From contig NW_027488367.1 of the NCBI RefSeq assembly GCF_051014445.1, forward strand, positions 28,505,501 to 28,569,500: 64,000 nucleotides of DNA, read 5' to 3'. Shown here piece by piece: positions 25,226 to 37,964 of the stretch; position 1 is the first letter of the stretch, and the number at the start of each line of letters is the position of its first letter. The position numbers and the translations under genes were made by a program. This stretch comes from Colletes latitarsis. Its lineage: Eukaryota > Arthropoda > Insecta > Hymenoptera > Colletidae. The notes beneath the pieces are model-generated. The model saw only the letters and a program-made list of their open reading frames with translations, searched no databases and had not been told where the DNA came from.

Positions 25226-28200
25226 AGTAATGTGGTACCACACTGAAACAGTCCATTAAACCTGGTTTGGATCAATATTTTTGAGGATAACGCATGTTAG
25301 GTCTAGGTTAGGCCGGGGATTTTCACTCATCAGACTCATACTTTCGCATTCTTCACATACTTGTTGAACGGATCCTGGGTTTTTACTGGTTTGGATCACG
25401 TAGTAATGTGGTACCACACTGAAACATTCAATTAAACCTGGTCTTGATAAATATTTTTGAGAATAATTCATGTTAGGTCTAGGTAAGGTCAGGGATTTGC
25501 TCTCATCAGGCTCATTCTTTCGCATATTTCTCATACTTGATGGCTAGATCCTGGGCTTTTTTTGGATTGCATCACGTAGTAATGATGTACAACACTGAAG
25601 CAGTCAATTAAACCTGGTTTCCATCAATATTTTAGAGAATAATTCATGTTAGGTCTAGGTTAGGTCTGGGATTTGCTCTCATCAGGCTCATTCTTTCGCA
25701 TATTTCTCATACTTGATGGCTAGATCCTGGGCTTTTTCTGGATTGCATCACGTAGTAATGAAGTACAACACTGAGACAGTCAATTAAACCTGGTTTCGAT
25801 CAATATATTAGAGAATAATTCATGTTAGGTCTAGGTTAGGTCTGGGATTTGCTCTCATCAGGGTCATACTTTCGCAGTTTTAACATACATGTTGACCTGA
25901 TCGAGGGTTTTTTCTGCTTTGGATCGCATAGTAATGTGGTACCACACTGAAACAGTCGATTAAACCAGGTTTCGATCAATATTTTAGAGGATAACGCATG
26001 TTAGGTCTGGGTTAGGTCTAGGATTTGCCCTCATCAGGCTCATACTTTCGCGTTTTTCACATACTTGTTGAACAGATCCCGGGTTTTTTCTGGATTGGGT
26101 CACGTAGTAGTGTGGTACCACACTGAAACAGTCGATTAAACCTGGTTTCGATCAATATTTTTGAGGATAACGCATGTTAGGTCTGGGTTAGGTCTAGGAT
26201 TTGCCCTCATCAGGCTCATTCTTTCGCATATTTCTCAAACTTGATGGCTAGATCCTGGGCTTTTTCTGGATTGCATCACGTAGTAATGTGGGACCACACT
26301 GAAACAGTCAATTAAACCTGGTTTCCATCAATATCTTAGAGGACAACGCAAGTTAGGTCTGGGATAGGTATGGGATTTGCCCACATCAGGCTCATACTTT
26401 CGCGTTTTTCACAAACTTGTTGAACAGATCCTGGGTTTTTTCTGGTTTGGATCACGTAGTAGTGTGGTACCACACTGAACCAGTCCATTAAACCTGGTTT
26501 GGATCGACATTTTAGAGGATAACGCATGTTAGGTCTAGGTTAGGTCTGGGATTTTCGCTCATCAGACTCATACTTTCGCATTCTTCACATACTTGTTGAA
26601 CGGATCCTGGGTTTTTACTGGTTTGGATCACGTAGTAATGTGGTACCACACTGAAACATTCAATTAAACCTGGTCTTGATAAATATTTTAGAGAATAATT
26701 CATGTTAGGTCTAGGTAAGGTCAGGGATTTGCTCTCATCAGGCTCATTCTTTCGCATATTTCTCATACTTGATGGCTAGATCCTGGGCTTTTTTTGGATT
26801 GCATCACGTAGTAATGATGTACAACACTGAAGCAGTCAATTAAACCTGGTTTCCATCAATATTTTAGAGAATAATTCATGTTAGGTCTAGGTTAGGTCAG
26901 GGATTTGCTCTCATCAGGCTCACTCTTTCGCATATTTCTCATACTTGATGGCTAGATCCTGGGCTTTTTTTGGATTGCATCACGTAGTAATGAAGTTCAA
27001 CACTGAAACTGTCAATTAAACCTGGTTTCCATCAATATTTTAGAGGACAACGCATGTCAGGTCTAGGTTAGGTCTGGGATTTGCTCTCATCAGGGTCATA
27101 CTGTCGCAGTTTTAACTTACTTGTTGAACGGATCCTGGGTTTTTTCTGGTTTGGTTCACGTAGTAATGTGGTACCACACTGAAACATTCAATTAAACCTG
27201 GCCTTGATAAATATTTTAGAGGATAACGCATGTTAGGTTTGGGTTAGGTCCAGGATTTGACCTCATCAGACTCATACTTTCGCGTTTATCACATACTTGT
27301 TGAACAGATCCTGGGTTTTTTCTGGTTTGAATCACGTAGTATTGTGGTACCACACTGAAACAGTCCACTAAACCTGGTTGCGATCAATATTTTACAGGAT
27401 AACGCATGTTAGGTCTGAGTTAGTTCTAGGATTTGCCCTCATCAGGCTCATACTTACGCATATTTCTCATACTTCATGGCTGGATCCTGGGCTATTTCTG
27501 GATTGGATCACGCAGTAATGTGGTACCACACTGAAACAGTCAATTAAACCTGGTTTTGATCAATATTTTAGAGAATAATTCATGTTTGGTCTAGGTTAGG
27601 TCTGGGATTTGCTCTCATCAGGCTCATTCTTTCGCATATTTCTCATACTTGATGGCTAGATCCTGGGCTTTTTCTGGTTTGTATCACGTAGTAGTGTGGT
27701 ACCACACTGAAACAGTCCATTAAACCTGGTTTGGATCAATATTTTAGAGGATAACGCATGTTAGGCCTAGGTTAGGTCTGGGATTTTCACTCATCAGACT
27801 CATACTTTCGCATTCTTCACATACTTGTTGAACGGATCCTAGGTTTTTTCTGGTTTGGATAACGTAGTAATGTGGGACCACACTGAAACAATCAATTAAA
27901 CCTGGTCTTGATAAATATTTTAGAGGATAACGCATGTTAGGTCTAGGTTAGGCCTGGGATTTTCACTCATCATACTCATACTTTCGCATTCTTCTCATAC
28001 TTGTTGAACGGATCCTGGGTTTTTTCTGGTTTGGATCACGTAGTAATGTGGGACCACACAGGAGCAATCAATTAAACCTGGTCTTGATAAATATTTTAGA
28101 GGATAACACATGTTAGGTCTGGGTTAGATCTAGGATTTGCCCTCATCAGGCGCATACTTTCGCATATTTCTCATACTTCATGGCTGGATCCTGGGCTATT

Positions 28201-31200
28201 TCTGGATTGGAGCACGTAGTAATGTGGTACCACACTGAAACAGTCCATTAAACCTGGTCTTGATAAATATTTTAGAGAATAATTCATGTTAGGTCTAGGT
28301 TAGGTCTGGGATTTGCTCTCATCAGGCTCATTCTTTCGCATATTTCTCATACTTGACGGCTAGATCCTGGGCTTTTTCTGGATTGCATCAGGTAGTAATG
28401 AAGTACAACACTGAACCAGTCAATTAAACCTGGTTTCGATCAATATTTTAGAGAATAATTCATGTTAGGTCTAGGTTAGGTCTGGGATTTGCTCTCATCA
28501 GGCTCATTCTTTCGCATATTTCTCATACTTGATGGATAGATCCTGGGCTTTTTCTGGATTGCATCACGTAGTAATGAAGTACAACACTGAAACACTCACT
28601 TAAACCTGGTTTCCATCAATATTATTGAGGATAACGCATGTTAGGTCTAGGTTAGGCCTGGGATTTTCACTCATCAGACTCATACTTTCGCATTCTTCAC
28701 ATACTTGCCGAACGGATCTTGCGTTTTTTCTGGTGTGGATCACGTAGTAATGTGGTACCACACTGAAACAATCAATTAAACCTGATCTTGATAAATATTT
28801 TAGAGGATAACGCATGTTAGGTCTGGGTAAGGTCAGGGATTTGCTCTCATCAGGCTCATACTTTCGCATTCTTCACATACTTGTTGGACGGATCCTGGGT
28901 TTTCTCTGGTTTGGATCACGTAGTAATGTGGGACCACACAGGAGCAATCAATTAATCCTGGTCTTGATAAATATTTTAGAGGATAACGCATGTTAGGTCT
29001 GGGTTAGGTCTAGGATTTGCCCTCGTCAGGTTCATACTTCAGATATTTCTCATACTTCATGGCTAGATCCTGGGCTATTTCTGGATTGTATCACGTAGTA
29101 ATGTGGTACCACACTGAAACAGTCCATTAAACCTGGTTGCGATCAATATTTTACAGGATAACGCATGTTAGGTCTGGGTTAGGTCTAGGATTTGCCCTCA
29201 TCAGGCTCATTCTTTCGCATATTTCTCATACTTGACGGCTAGATCCTGGGCTTTTTCTGGATTGCATCACGTAGTAATGAAGTACAACACTGATACAGTC
29301 AATTAAACCTGGTTGCGATCAATATTTTAAAGGATAACGCATGTTAGGTCTAGGTTAGGTCAGGGATTTGCTCTCATCAGGCTCACTCTTTCGCATATTT
29401 CTCATACTTGATGGCTAGATCCAGCGCTTTTTTTGGATTGCATCACGTAGTAATGAAGTTCAACACTGAAACTGTCAATTAAACCTGGTTTCCATCAATA
29501 TTTTAGAGGACAACGCATGTCAGGTCTAGGTTAGGTCTGGGATTTGCTCTCATCAGGGTCATACTGTCGCAGTTTTAACTTACTTGTTGAACGGATCCTG
29601 GGTTTTTTCTGGTTTGGTTCACGTAGTAATGTGGTACCACACTGAAACATTCAATTAAACCTGGTCTTGATAAATATTTTAGAGAATAATTCATGTTAGG
29701 TCTAGGTAAGGTCAGGGATTTGCTCTCATCAGGCTCATACTTTCGCATTCTTCACATACTTGTTGGACGGATCCTGGGTTTTTTCTGGTTTGGATCACGT
29801 AGTAATGTGGGACCACACAGGAGCAATCAATTAATCCTGGTCTTGATAAATATTTTAGAGGATAACGCATGTTAGGTCTGGGTTAGGTCTAGGATTTGCC
29901 CTCGTCAGGTTCATACTTCAGATATTTCTCATACTTCATGGCTAGATCCTGGGCTATTTCTGGATTGTATCACGTAGTAACGTGGTACCACACTGAAACA
30001 GTCCATTAAACCTGGTTGCGATCAATATTTTACAAGATAACGCATGTTAGGTCTGGGTTAGGTCTAGGATTTGCCCTCATCAGGCTCATACTTTCGCGTT
30101 TTTCACATACTTGTTGAACAGATCCTGGGTTTTTTCTGGTTTGGGTCACGTAGCAGTGTGGTACCACACTGAAACAGTCGATTAAACGTGGTTTCGATCA
30201 ATATTTTTGAGGATAACGCATGTTAGGTCTAGGTTAGGCCGGGGATTTTCACTCTTCAGACTCATACTTTCGCATTCTTCACATACTTGTTGAACGGATC
30301 CTGGGTTTTTGCTGGTTTGGATCACGTAGGAATGTGGTACCACACTGAAACATTCAATTAAACCTGGTCTTGATAAAAATTTTAGAGGATAACGCATGTT
30401 AGGTCTGGGTTAGGTCTAGGATTTGCCCTCATCAGGCTCATCCTTTCGCATATTTCTCATACTTCATGGCTGGATCCTGGGCTATTTCTGGATTGGATCA
30501 CGTAGTAATGTGGTACCACACTGAAACAGTCAATTAAACCTGGTTTTGATGAATATTTTAGAGAATAATTCATGTTAGGTCTAGGTTAGGCCTGGGATTT
30601 GCTCTCATCAGGCTCATTCTTTCGCATATTTCTCATACTAGATGGCTAGATCCTGGGCTTTTTCTGGATTGCATCACGTAGTAATGAAGTACAACACTGA
30701 AACACTCAATTAAACCTGGTTTCGATCAATATTATTGAGGACAACGCATGTTAGGTCCAGGTTAGGCCTGGGATTTTCACTCATCAGACTCATACTTTCG
30801 CATTCTTCACATACTTGTTGAACGGATCTTGGGTTTTTTCTGGTGTGGATCACGTAGTAATGTGGTACCACACTGAAACAATCAATTAAACCTGATCTCG
30901 ATAAATATTTTAGAGGATAACGTATGTTAGGTCTGGGTTAGGTCTAGGATTTGCCCTCATCAGGCGCATACTTTCGCATATTCCTCATACTTCATGGCTG
31001 GATCCCGGGCTATTTCTGGATTGCAGCACGTAGTAATGTGGTACCACACTGAAACAGTCCATTAAACCTGGTTTGGATGAATATTTTTGAAGATAACGCA
31101 TGTTAGGTCTAGGTTAGGCCGGGGATTTTCACTCATCAGACTCATACTTTCGCATTCTTCACATACTTGTTGAACGGATCCTGGGTTTTTACTGGTTTGG

Positions 31201-31374
31201 ATCACGTAGTAATGTGGTACCACACTGAAACAGTCAATTAAACCTGGTTTTGATGAATATTTTAGAGAATAATTCATGTTAGGTCTAGGTTAGGCCTGGG
31301 ATTTGCTCTCATCAGGCTCATTCTTTCGCATATTTCTCATACTAAATGGCTAGACCCTGGGCTTTTTCTGGATT
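25226..31374 (+). repeat. Block II higher-order repeat, copy b (rearranged)
   Basis: Follows copy a at +6,864 up to about 28,823, then jumps to match 22,840 (offset 5,984), a loss of exactly five monomers (880 bp). From about 29,160 the offset is 6,863 again, and 29,340-29,640 repeats a segment otherwise found near 20.0-20.3 kb. So copy b has one deletion offset by insertion of copied material of similar size, restoring the phase. The match to copy a ends near 31,374, where copy a has 'ggattgtgtcacg' and copy b repeats 'ggattgcatcacg', the sequence near 23,806. Confidence 0.8.
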
Positions 31375-34300
31375 GCATCACGTAGTAATGAAGTACAACA
31401 CTGAAACACTCAATTAAACCTGGTTTCGATCAATATTATTGAGGATAACGCATGTTAGGTCCAGGTTAGGCCTGGGATTTTCACTTATCAGACTCATACT
31501 TTCGCATTCCTCACATACTTGTTGAACGGATCTTGGGTTTTTTCTGGTGTGGATCACGAAGTAATGTGGTACCACACTGAAACAATCAATTAAACCTGAT
31601 CTCGATAAATATTTTAGAGGATAACGCATGTTAGGTCTGGGTTAGGTCTATGATTTGCCCTCATCAGGCTCATTCTTTCGAATATTTCTCATACTTGATG
31701 GCTAGATCCTGGGCTTTTTTTGGATTGCATCACGTAGTAATGAAGTTCAACAGTGAAACTGTCAATTAAACCTGGTTTCCATCAATATTTTAGAGGACAA
31801 CGCATGTCAGGTCTAGGTTAGGTCTGGGATTTGCTCTCATCAGGGTCATACTGTCGCAGTTTTAACTTACTTGTTGAACGGATCCTGGGTTTTTTCTGGT
31901 TTGGTTCACGTAGTAATGTGGTACCACACTGAAACATTCAATTAAACCTGGCCTTGATAAATATTTTAGAGGATAACGCATGTTAGGTCTGGGTTAGGTC
32001 TATGATTTGCCCTCATCACGCTCATACTTACGCATATTTCTCATACTTCATGGCTGGATCCTGGGCTATTTCTGGATTGGATCACGCAGTAATGTGGTGC
32101 CACACTGAAACAGTCAATTAAACCTGGTTTTGATCAATATTTTAGAGAATAATTCATGTTTGGTCTAGGTTAGGTCTGGGATTTGCTCTCATCAGGCTCA
32201 TTCCTTCGCATATTTCTCATACTTGATGGCTAGATCCTGGGCTTTTTCTGGTTTGTATCACGTAGTAGTGTGGTACCACACTGAAACAGTCCATTAAACC
32301 TGGTTTGGATCAATATTTTAGAGGATAACGCATGTTAGGCCTAGGTTAGGTCTGGGATTTTCACTCATCAGACTCATACTTTCGCATTCTTCACATACTT
32401 GTTGAACGGATCCTGGGCTTTTTCTGGTTTGGATACCGTAGTAATGTGGGACCACACTGAAACAATCAATTAAACCTGGTCTTGATAAATATTTTTGAGG
32501 ATAACGCATGTTAGGTCTCGGTTAGGTCTGGGATTTTCACTCATCAGACTCATACTTTCGCATTCTTCACATACTTGTTGAACGGATCCTGGGTTTTCTC
32601 TGGTTTGGATCACGAAGTAATGTGGGACCACACTGAAACAATCAATTAAACCTGGTTTTGATGAATATTTTAGAGAATAATTCATGTTAGGTCTGGGTTA
32701 GGTCTGGGATTTGCTCTCATCAGGCTCATTCTTTCGCATATTTCTCATACATGACGGCTAGATCCTGGGCTTTTTCTGGATTGCAACACGTAGTAATGAA
32801 GTACAACACTGAAACAGTCAATTAAACCTGGTTGCGATCAATATTTTAAAGGATAACGCATGTTAGGTCTGGGTTAGGTCTGGGATTTGCTCTCATCAGG
32901 CTCATTCTTTCGCATATTTCTCATACTTGACGGCTAGATCCTGGGCTTTTTCTGGATTGCATCACGTAGTAATGAAGTACAACACTGAAACAGTCCAGTA
33001 AACCTGGTGTTGATAAATATTTTAGAGAATAATTCATGTTAGGTCTCGGTAAGGTCAGGGATTTGCTCTCATCAGGCTCATACTTTCGCATTCTTCACAT
33101 ATTTGTTGGACGGATCCTGGGTTTTTACTGGTTTGGATCACGTAGTAATGTGGTACCACACTGAAACATTCAATTAAACCTGGTCTTGATAAATATTTTA
33201 GAGAATAATTCATGTTAGGTCTAGGTAAGGTCAGGGATTTGCTCTCATCAGGCTCATACTTTCGCATTCTTCACATACTTGTTGGACGGATCCTGGGTTT
33301 TTTCTGGTTTGGATCACGTAGTAATGTGGGACCACACAGGAGCAATCAATTAATCCTGGTCTTGATAAATATTTTAGAGGATAACGCATGTTAGGTCTGG
33401 GTTAGGTCTAGGATTTGCCCTCGTCAGGTTCATACTTCAGATATTTCTCATACTTCATGGCTAGATCCTGGGCTATTTCTGGATTGTATCACGTAGTAAT
33501 GTGGTACCACACTGAAACAGTCCATTAAACCTGGTTGCGATCAATATTTTACAGGATAACGCATGTTAGGTCTGGGTTAGGTCTAGGATTTGCCCTCATC
33601 AGGCTCATACTTTCGCGTTTTTCACATACTTGTTGAACAGATCCTGGGTTTTTTCTGGTTTGGGTCACGTAGCAGTGTGGTACCACACTGAAACAGTCGA
33701 TTAAACGTGGTTTCGATCAATATTTTTGAGGATAACGCATGTTAGGTCTAGGTTAGGCCGGGGATTTTCACTCATCAGACTCATACTTTCGCATTCTTCA
33801 CATACTTGTTGAACGGATCCTGGGTTTTTGCTGGTTTGGATCACATAGGAATGTGGTACCACACTGAAACATTCAATTAAACCTGGTCTTGATAAATATT
33901 TTAGTGGATAACGCATGTTAGGTCTGGGTTAGGTCTAGGATTTGCCCTCATCAGGCTCATACTTTCGCATATTTCTCATACTTCATGGCTGGATCCTGGG
34001 CTATTTCTGGATTGGATCACGTAGTAATGTGGTACCACACTGAAACAGTCAATTAAACCTGGTTTTGATGAATATTTTAGAGAATAATTCATGTTAGGTC
34101 TATGTTAGGCCTGGGATTTGCTCTCATCAGGCTCATTCTTTCGCATATTACTCATACTAGATGGCTAGATCCTGGGCTTTTTCTGGATTGCATCACGTAG
34201 TAATGAAGTACAACACTGAAACACTCAATTAAACCTGGTTTCGATCAATATTATTGAGGACAACGCATGTTAGGTCCAGGTTAGGCCTGGGATTTTCACT

Positions 34301-34500
34301 CATCAGACTCATACTTTCGCATTCTTCACATACTTGTTGAACGGATCTTGGGTTTTTTCTGGTGTGGATCACGTAGTAATGTGGTACCACACTGAAACAA
34401 TCAATTAAACCTGATCTCGATAAATATTTTAGAGGATAACGCATGTTAGGTCTGGGTAAGGTCAGGGATTTGCTCTCATCAGGCTCATTCTTTCGCGTAT
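31375..34500 (+). repeat. Block II higher-order repeat, partial copy c
   Basis: Pieces of the block II unit appear a third time in altered order. 33,055-34,420 matches 22,673-24,050 at an offset of 10,382 bp (59 monomers) and 30,182-30,900 at 3,519 bp (20 monomers). 32,030-32,510 resembles 20,560-21,070 and 27,430-27,940. 31,375-31,630 repeats 23,806-24,060. A few private changes are visible (for example 'gccacactg' for 'taccacactg' near 32,098). The mosaic suggests several successive exchanges rather than one duplication. Confidence 0.72.
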
Positions 34501-34509
34501 TTCCCATAC

Positions 34510-36211
34510 TTGATGGCTAGATCCTGGGCTTTTTTTGGATTGCATCACGTAGTAATGATGTACAACACTGAAGCAGTCAATTAAACCTGGTTTCCATCAA
34601 TATTTTAGAGGACAACGCATGTCAGGTCTAGGTTAGGTCTGGGATTTGCTCTCATCAGGGTCATACTGTCGCAGTTTTAACTTACTTGTTGAACGGATCC
34701 TGGGTTTCTTCTGGTTTGGTTCACGTAGTAATGTGGTTCCACACTGAAACATTCAATTAAACCTGGCCTTGATAAATATTTTAGAGGATAACGCATGTTA
34801 GGTTTGGGTTAGGTCTAGGATTTGACCTCATCAGACTCATACTTTCGCGTTTCTCCCATACTTGTTGAACGGATCCTGGGTTTTTTCTGGTTTGGATAAC
34901 GTAGTAATGTGGGACCACACTGAAACAATCAATTAAACCTGGTCTCGATAAATATTTTAGAGGATAACGCATGTTAGGTCTGGGATAGGTCTGGGATTTG
35001 CCCTCATCAGACTCATACTTTCGCACACTTCACATACCTGTTGAACAGATCCTGGGTTATTTTCTGGTTTGGATCACATAGTAATGTGGTACCACACTGA
35101 AACAGTCGATTAAACCAGGTTTCGATCAATATTTTTGAGGATAACGCATGTTAGGTCTAGGTTAGGCCTGGGATTTTCACTCATCATACTCATACTTTCG
35201 CATTCTTCTCATACTTGTTGAACGGATCCTGGGTTTTTTCTGGTTTGGATCACGTAGTAATGTGGGACCACACAGGAGCAATCAATTAAACCTGGTCTTG
35301 ATAAATATTTTAGAGGACAACGCATGTTAGGTCTGGGTTAGGTCTAGGATTTGCCCTCGTCGGGTTCATACTTCAGATATTTCTCATACTTCATGGCTAG
35401 ATCCTGGGCTATTTCTGGATTGTATCACGTAGTAATGTGGTACCACACAGAAACAGTCAATTAAACCTGGTTTCGATCAATATTTTAGTGGATAACGCAA
35501 GTTAGGTCTGGGATAGGTCTGGGATTTGCCCTCATCAGGCTCATACTTTCGCGTTTTTCACATACTTGTTGAACAGATCCTGGGTTTTTTCTGGTTTGGG
35601 TCACGTAGTAGTGTGGTACCACACTGAAACAGTCGATTAAACGTGGTTTCGATCAATATTTTTGAGGATAACGCATGTTAGGTCTAGGTTAGGCCGGGGA
35701 TTTTCACTCATCAGACTCATACTTTCGCATTCTTCACATACTTGTTGAACGGATCCTGGGTTTTTGCCGGTTTGGATCACGTAGTAATGTGGTACCACAC
35801 TGAAACATTCAATTAAACCTTGTCTTGATAAATATTTTAGAGGATAACGCATGTTAGGTCTGGGTTAGGTCTAGGATTTGCCCTCATCCGGCTCATACTT
35901 TCGCATATTTCTCATACTTCATGGCTGGATCCTGGGCTATTTCTGGATTGGATCACGTAGTAATGTGGTACCACACTGAAACAGTCAATTAAACCTGGTT
36001 TTGATGAATATTTTAGAGAATAATTCATGTTAGGTCTAGGTTAGGCCTGGGATTTGCTCTCATCCGGCTCATTCTTTCGCATATTTCTCATACTAGATGG
36101 CTAGATCCTGGGCTTTTTCTGGATTGCATCACGTAGTAATGAAGTACAACACTGAAACACTCAATTAAACCTGGTTTCGATCAATATTATTGAGGATAAC
36201 GCATGTTAGGT
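34510..36211 (+). repeat. Right flank of block II, resembling its left flank
   Basis: 'cacacagaaacagtcaatt' followed by 'tattttagtggataacgc' is found at 35,444 and at 16,261, 19,183 bp apart (109 monomers minus 1 bp), and the surrounding monomers, including 'ttcatacttcagatatttc' and 'cacacaggagcaatcaatt', correspond. The frames at 34,781 and 15,598 begin with the same residues. The block II duplications are thus bracketed by related monomers on both sides. The copy of 'aaacgtggtttcg' at 35,641 also links this part to 23,324, 30,187 and 33,706. Confidence 0.7.
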
Positions 36212-36260
36212 CCAGGTTAGGACTGGGATTTTCACTCATCAGACTCATACTGTCGCATTC
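36205..36260 (+). other. Block II / block III chimeric junction
   Basis: The monomer starts with the block II form 'gttaggtccagg' and continues with 'ttaggactggg' and 'catactgtcgc', which matches the block III sequence at 41,850-41,890. Downstream, 'gaaacggtcgattaaacc' and 'gcaagttaggtctggg' are block III forms. The switch lies in the G-rich 11-bp repeat element, again without loss of monomer phase. Confidence 0.66.
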
Positions 36261-37899
36261 TTCACATACTTGTTGAACGGATCCTGGGTTTTTTCTGGTT
36301 TGGATCACGTAGTAATGTGGTACCACACTGAAACGGTCGATTAAACCTGGTTTCGATCAATATTTTAGAGGATAACGCAAGTTAGGTCTGGGATAGGTCT
36401 GGGATTTGACCTCATCAGACTCATACTTTCGCATTCTTCACATACTTGTTGAACGGATCCTGGGTTTTTTCTGGTTTGGATCACGTAGTAATGTCGTACC
36501 ACACTGAAACAGTCGATTAAACCTGGTTTCGATCAATATTTTAGAGGATAACGCATGTTAGGTCTATGTTAGCCCTGGGATTCTCACTCATCAGACTCAT
36601 ACTTTCGCATTCTTCACATACTTGTTGAACTGATCCTGGGTGTTTTCTGGTTTGGATCACGTAGTGATGAGGTACCGCACTGAAACAGTCGATTAAACCT
36701 GGTTTCGATCAATATTTTAGAGGATAACGCAAGTTAGGTCTGGGATAGGTCTGGGATTTGACCTCATCAGACTCATACTTTCGCACACTTCACATACTCC
36801 TTGAACAGATCCTGGGTTATTTTCTGGTTTGCATCACGTAGTAATGTGGTACCACACTGAAACAGTCGATTAAACCTGGTTTCGATCAATATTTTAGAGG
36901 ATAACGCATGTTAAGTCTGGGATTGGTCTGGGATTTGACCTCATCAGACTCATACTTTCGCACACTTCACATACTCGTTGAACAGATCCTGGGTTATTTT
37001 GTGGTTTGGATCACATAGTAATGTGGTACCACACTGAAACGGTCGATTAAACCTGGTTTCGTTCAATATTTTAGAGGATAACGCAAGTTAGGTCTGGGAT
37101 AGGTCTGGGATTTGACCTAATCAGACTCATACTTTCGCACACTTCACATACTCCTTGAACAGATCCTGGGTTATTTTCTGGTTTGCATCACGTAGTAATG
37201 TGGTACCACACTGAAACAGTCGATTAAACCAGGTTTCTATCAATATTTTAGAGGATAGCGCATGTTAGGTCTAGGATAGGACTGGGATTTTCACTCATCA
37301 GACTCATACTTTCGCATTCTTCACATACTTGTTGAACGGATCCTGGGTTTTTTCTGGTTTGGATCACGTAGTAATGTGGTACCACACTGAAACGGTCGAT
37401 TAAACCTGGTTTCGTTCAATATTTTAGAGGATAACGCAAGTTAGGTCTGGGATAGGTCTGGGATTTGACCTCATCAGACTCATACTTTCGCATTCTTCAC
37501 ATACTTGTTGAACGGATCCTGGGTTTTTTCTGGTTTGGATCACGTAGTAATGTGGGACCACACTGAAACAGTCAATTAAACCTGGTTTCGATCAATATTT
37601 TAGAGCATAACGCATGTTAGGTCTATGTTAGCCCTGGGATTCTCACTCATCAGACTCATACTTTCGCATTCTTCACATACTTGTTGAACTGATCCTGGGT
37701 TTTTTCTGGTTTGGATCACGTAGTAATGTGGTACCGCACTGAAACAGTCGATTAAACCTGGTTTCAATCAATATTTTAGAGGATAACGCAAGTTAGGTCT
37801 GGGATAGGTCTAGGATTTGCCCTCATCAGACTCATACTTTCGCATTCTTCACATACTTGTTGAACAGATCCTGGGTTTTTTCTGGTTTGGATCACGAAG

Positions 37900-37917
37900 C
37901 AGTGTGGTACCACACTG
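37900..37917 (+). other. 18-bp perfect palindrome at the KpnI site (example)
   Basis: CAGTGTGGTACCACACTG equals its own reverse complement. This long form is found in all 'cacgaagcagtg' monomers of block III and in some block II monomers (for example 23,291-23,308). Monomers with 'gtagtagtg' keep 16 bp, those with 'gtagtaatg' keep 12 bp (TGTGGTACCACA), and 'gtgggaccac', 'gaagtacaac' and 'gaggtaccgc' forms lose part of it. The site is the most constant sequence landmark of the monomer. It could extrude as a short cruciform or bind a dimeric protein; neither is shown by sequence alone. Confidence 0.85.
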
Positions 37918-37964
37918 AAACAGTCCATTAAACCTGGTTTCGCTCAATATTTTAGAGGATAACG

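Larger units (their letters stand above)
14447..36211 (+). repeat. Satellite block II (variant set II)
   Basis: Diagnostic forms are 'gaacggatcctggg', 'ttgatggctagatcc' with 'ggattgcatcacg' and 'gaagtacaacactg', 'ttcatggctggatcc', 'gaataattcatg', and 'ggtcttgataaatatt' in place of 'ggtttcgatcaatatt'. About 124 monomers. The KpnI site is often lost, by 'gaagtacaac' or 'gtgggaccac'. The block contains a 39-monomer HOR with two long copies and later partial ones, and its right flank (34.5-35.6 kb) returns to sequences like those at its left flank (14.6-16.5 kb). No gene is supported: the many 60-92 codon minus-strand frames are copies of one monomer translation. Confidence 0.85.

Noticed and set aside
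1437..33394. Plus-strand 60-codon frames at 1,437, 8,465 and 13,566, at 10,334, and at 22,830, 28,814, 29,693 and 33,212
   Set aside because: Two sets of frames. The first three are copies of one block I segment; the block II ones start at 'catgttaggtctagg' or its variants and end at the next 'gttag' one monomer later. Length and recurrence follow from the repeat, not from coding.
14447..36211. Embedded transposon at the block boundaries
   Set aside because: Monomer phase and orientation continue through both boundaries, with no terminal repeats, target duplication or non-satellite sequence.
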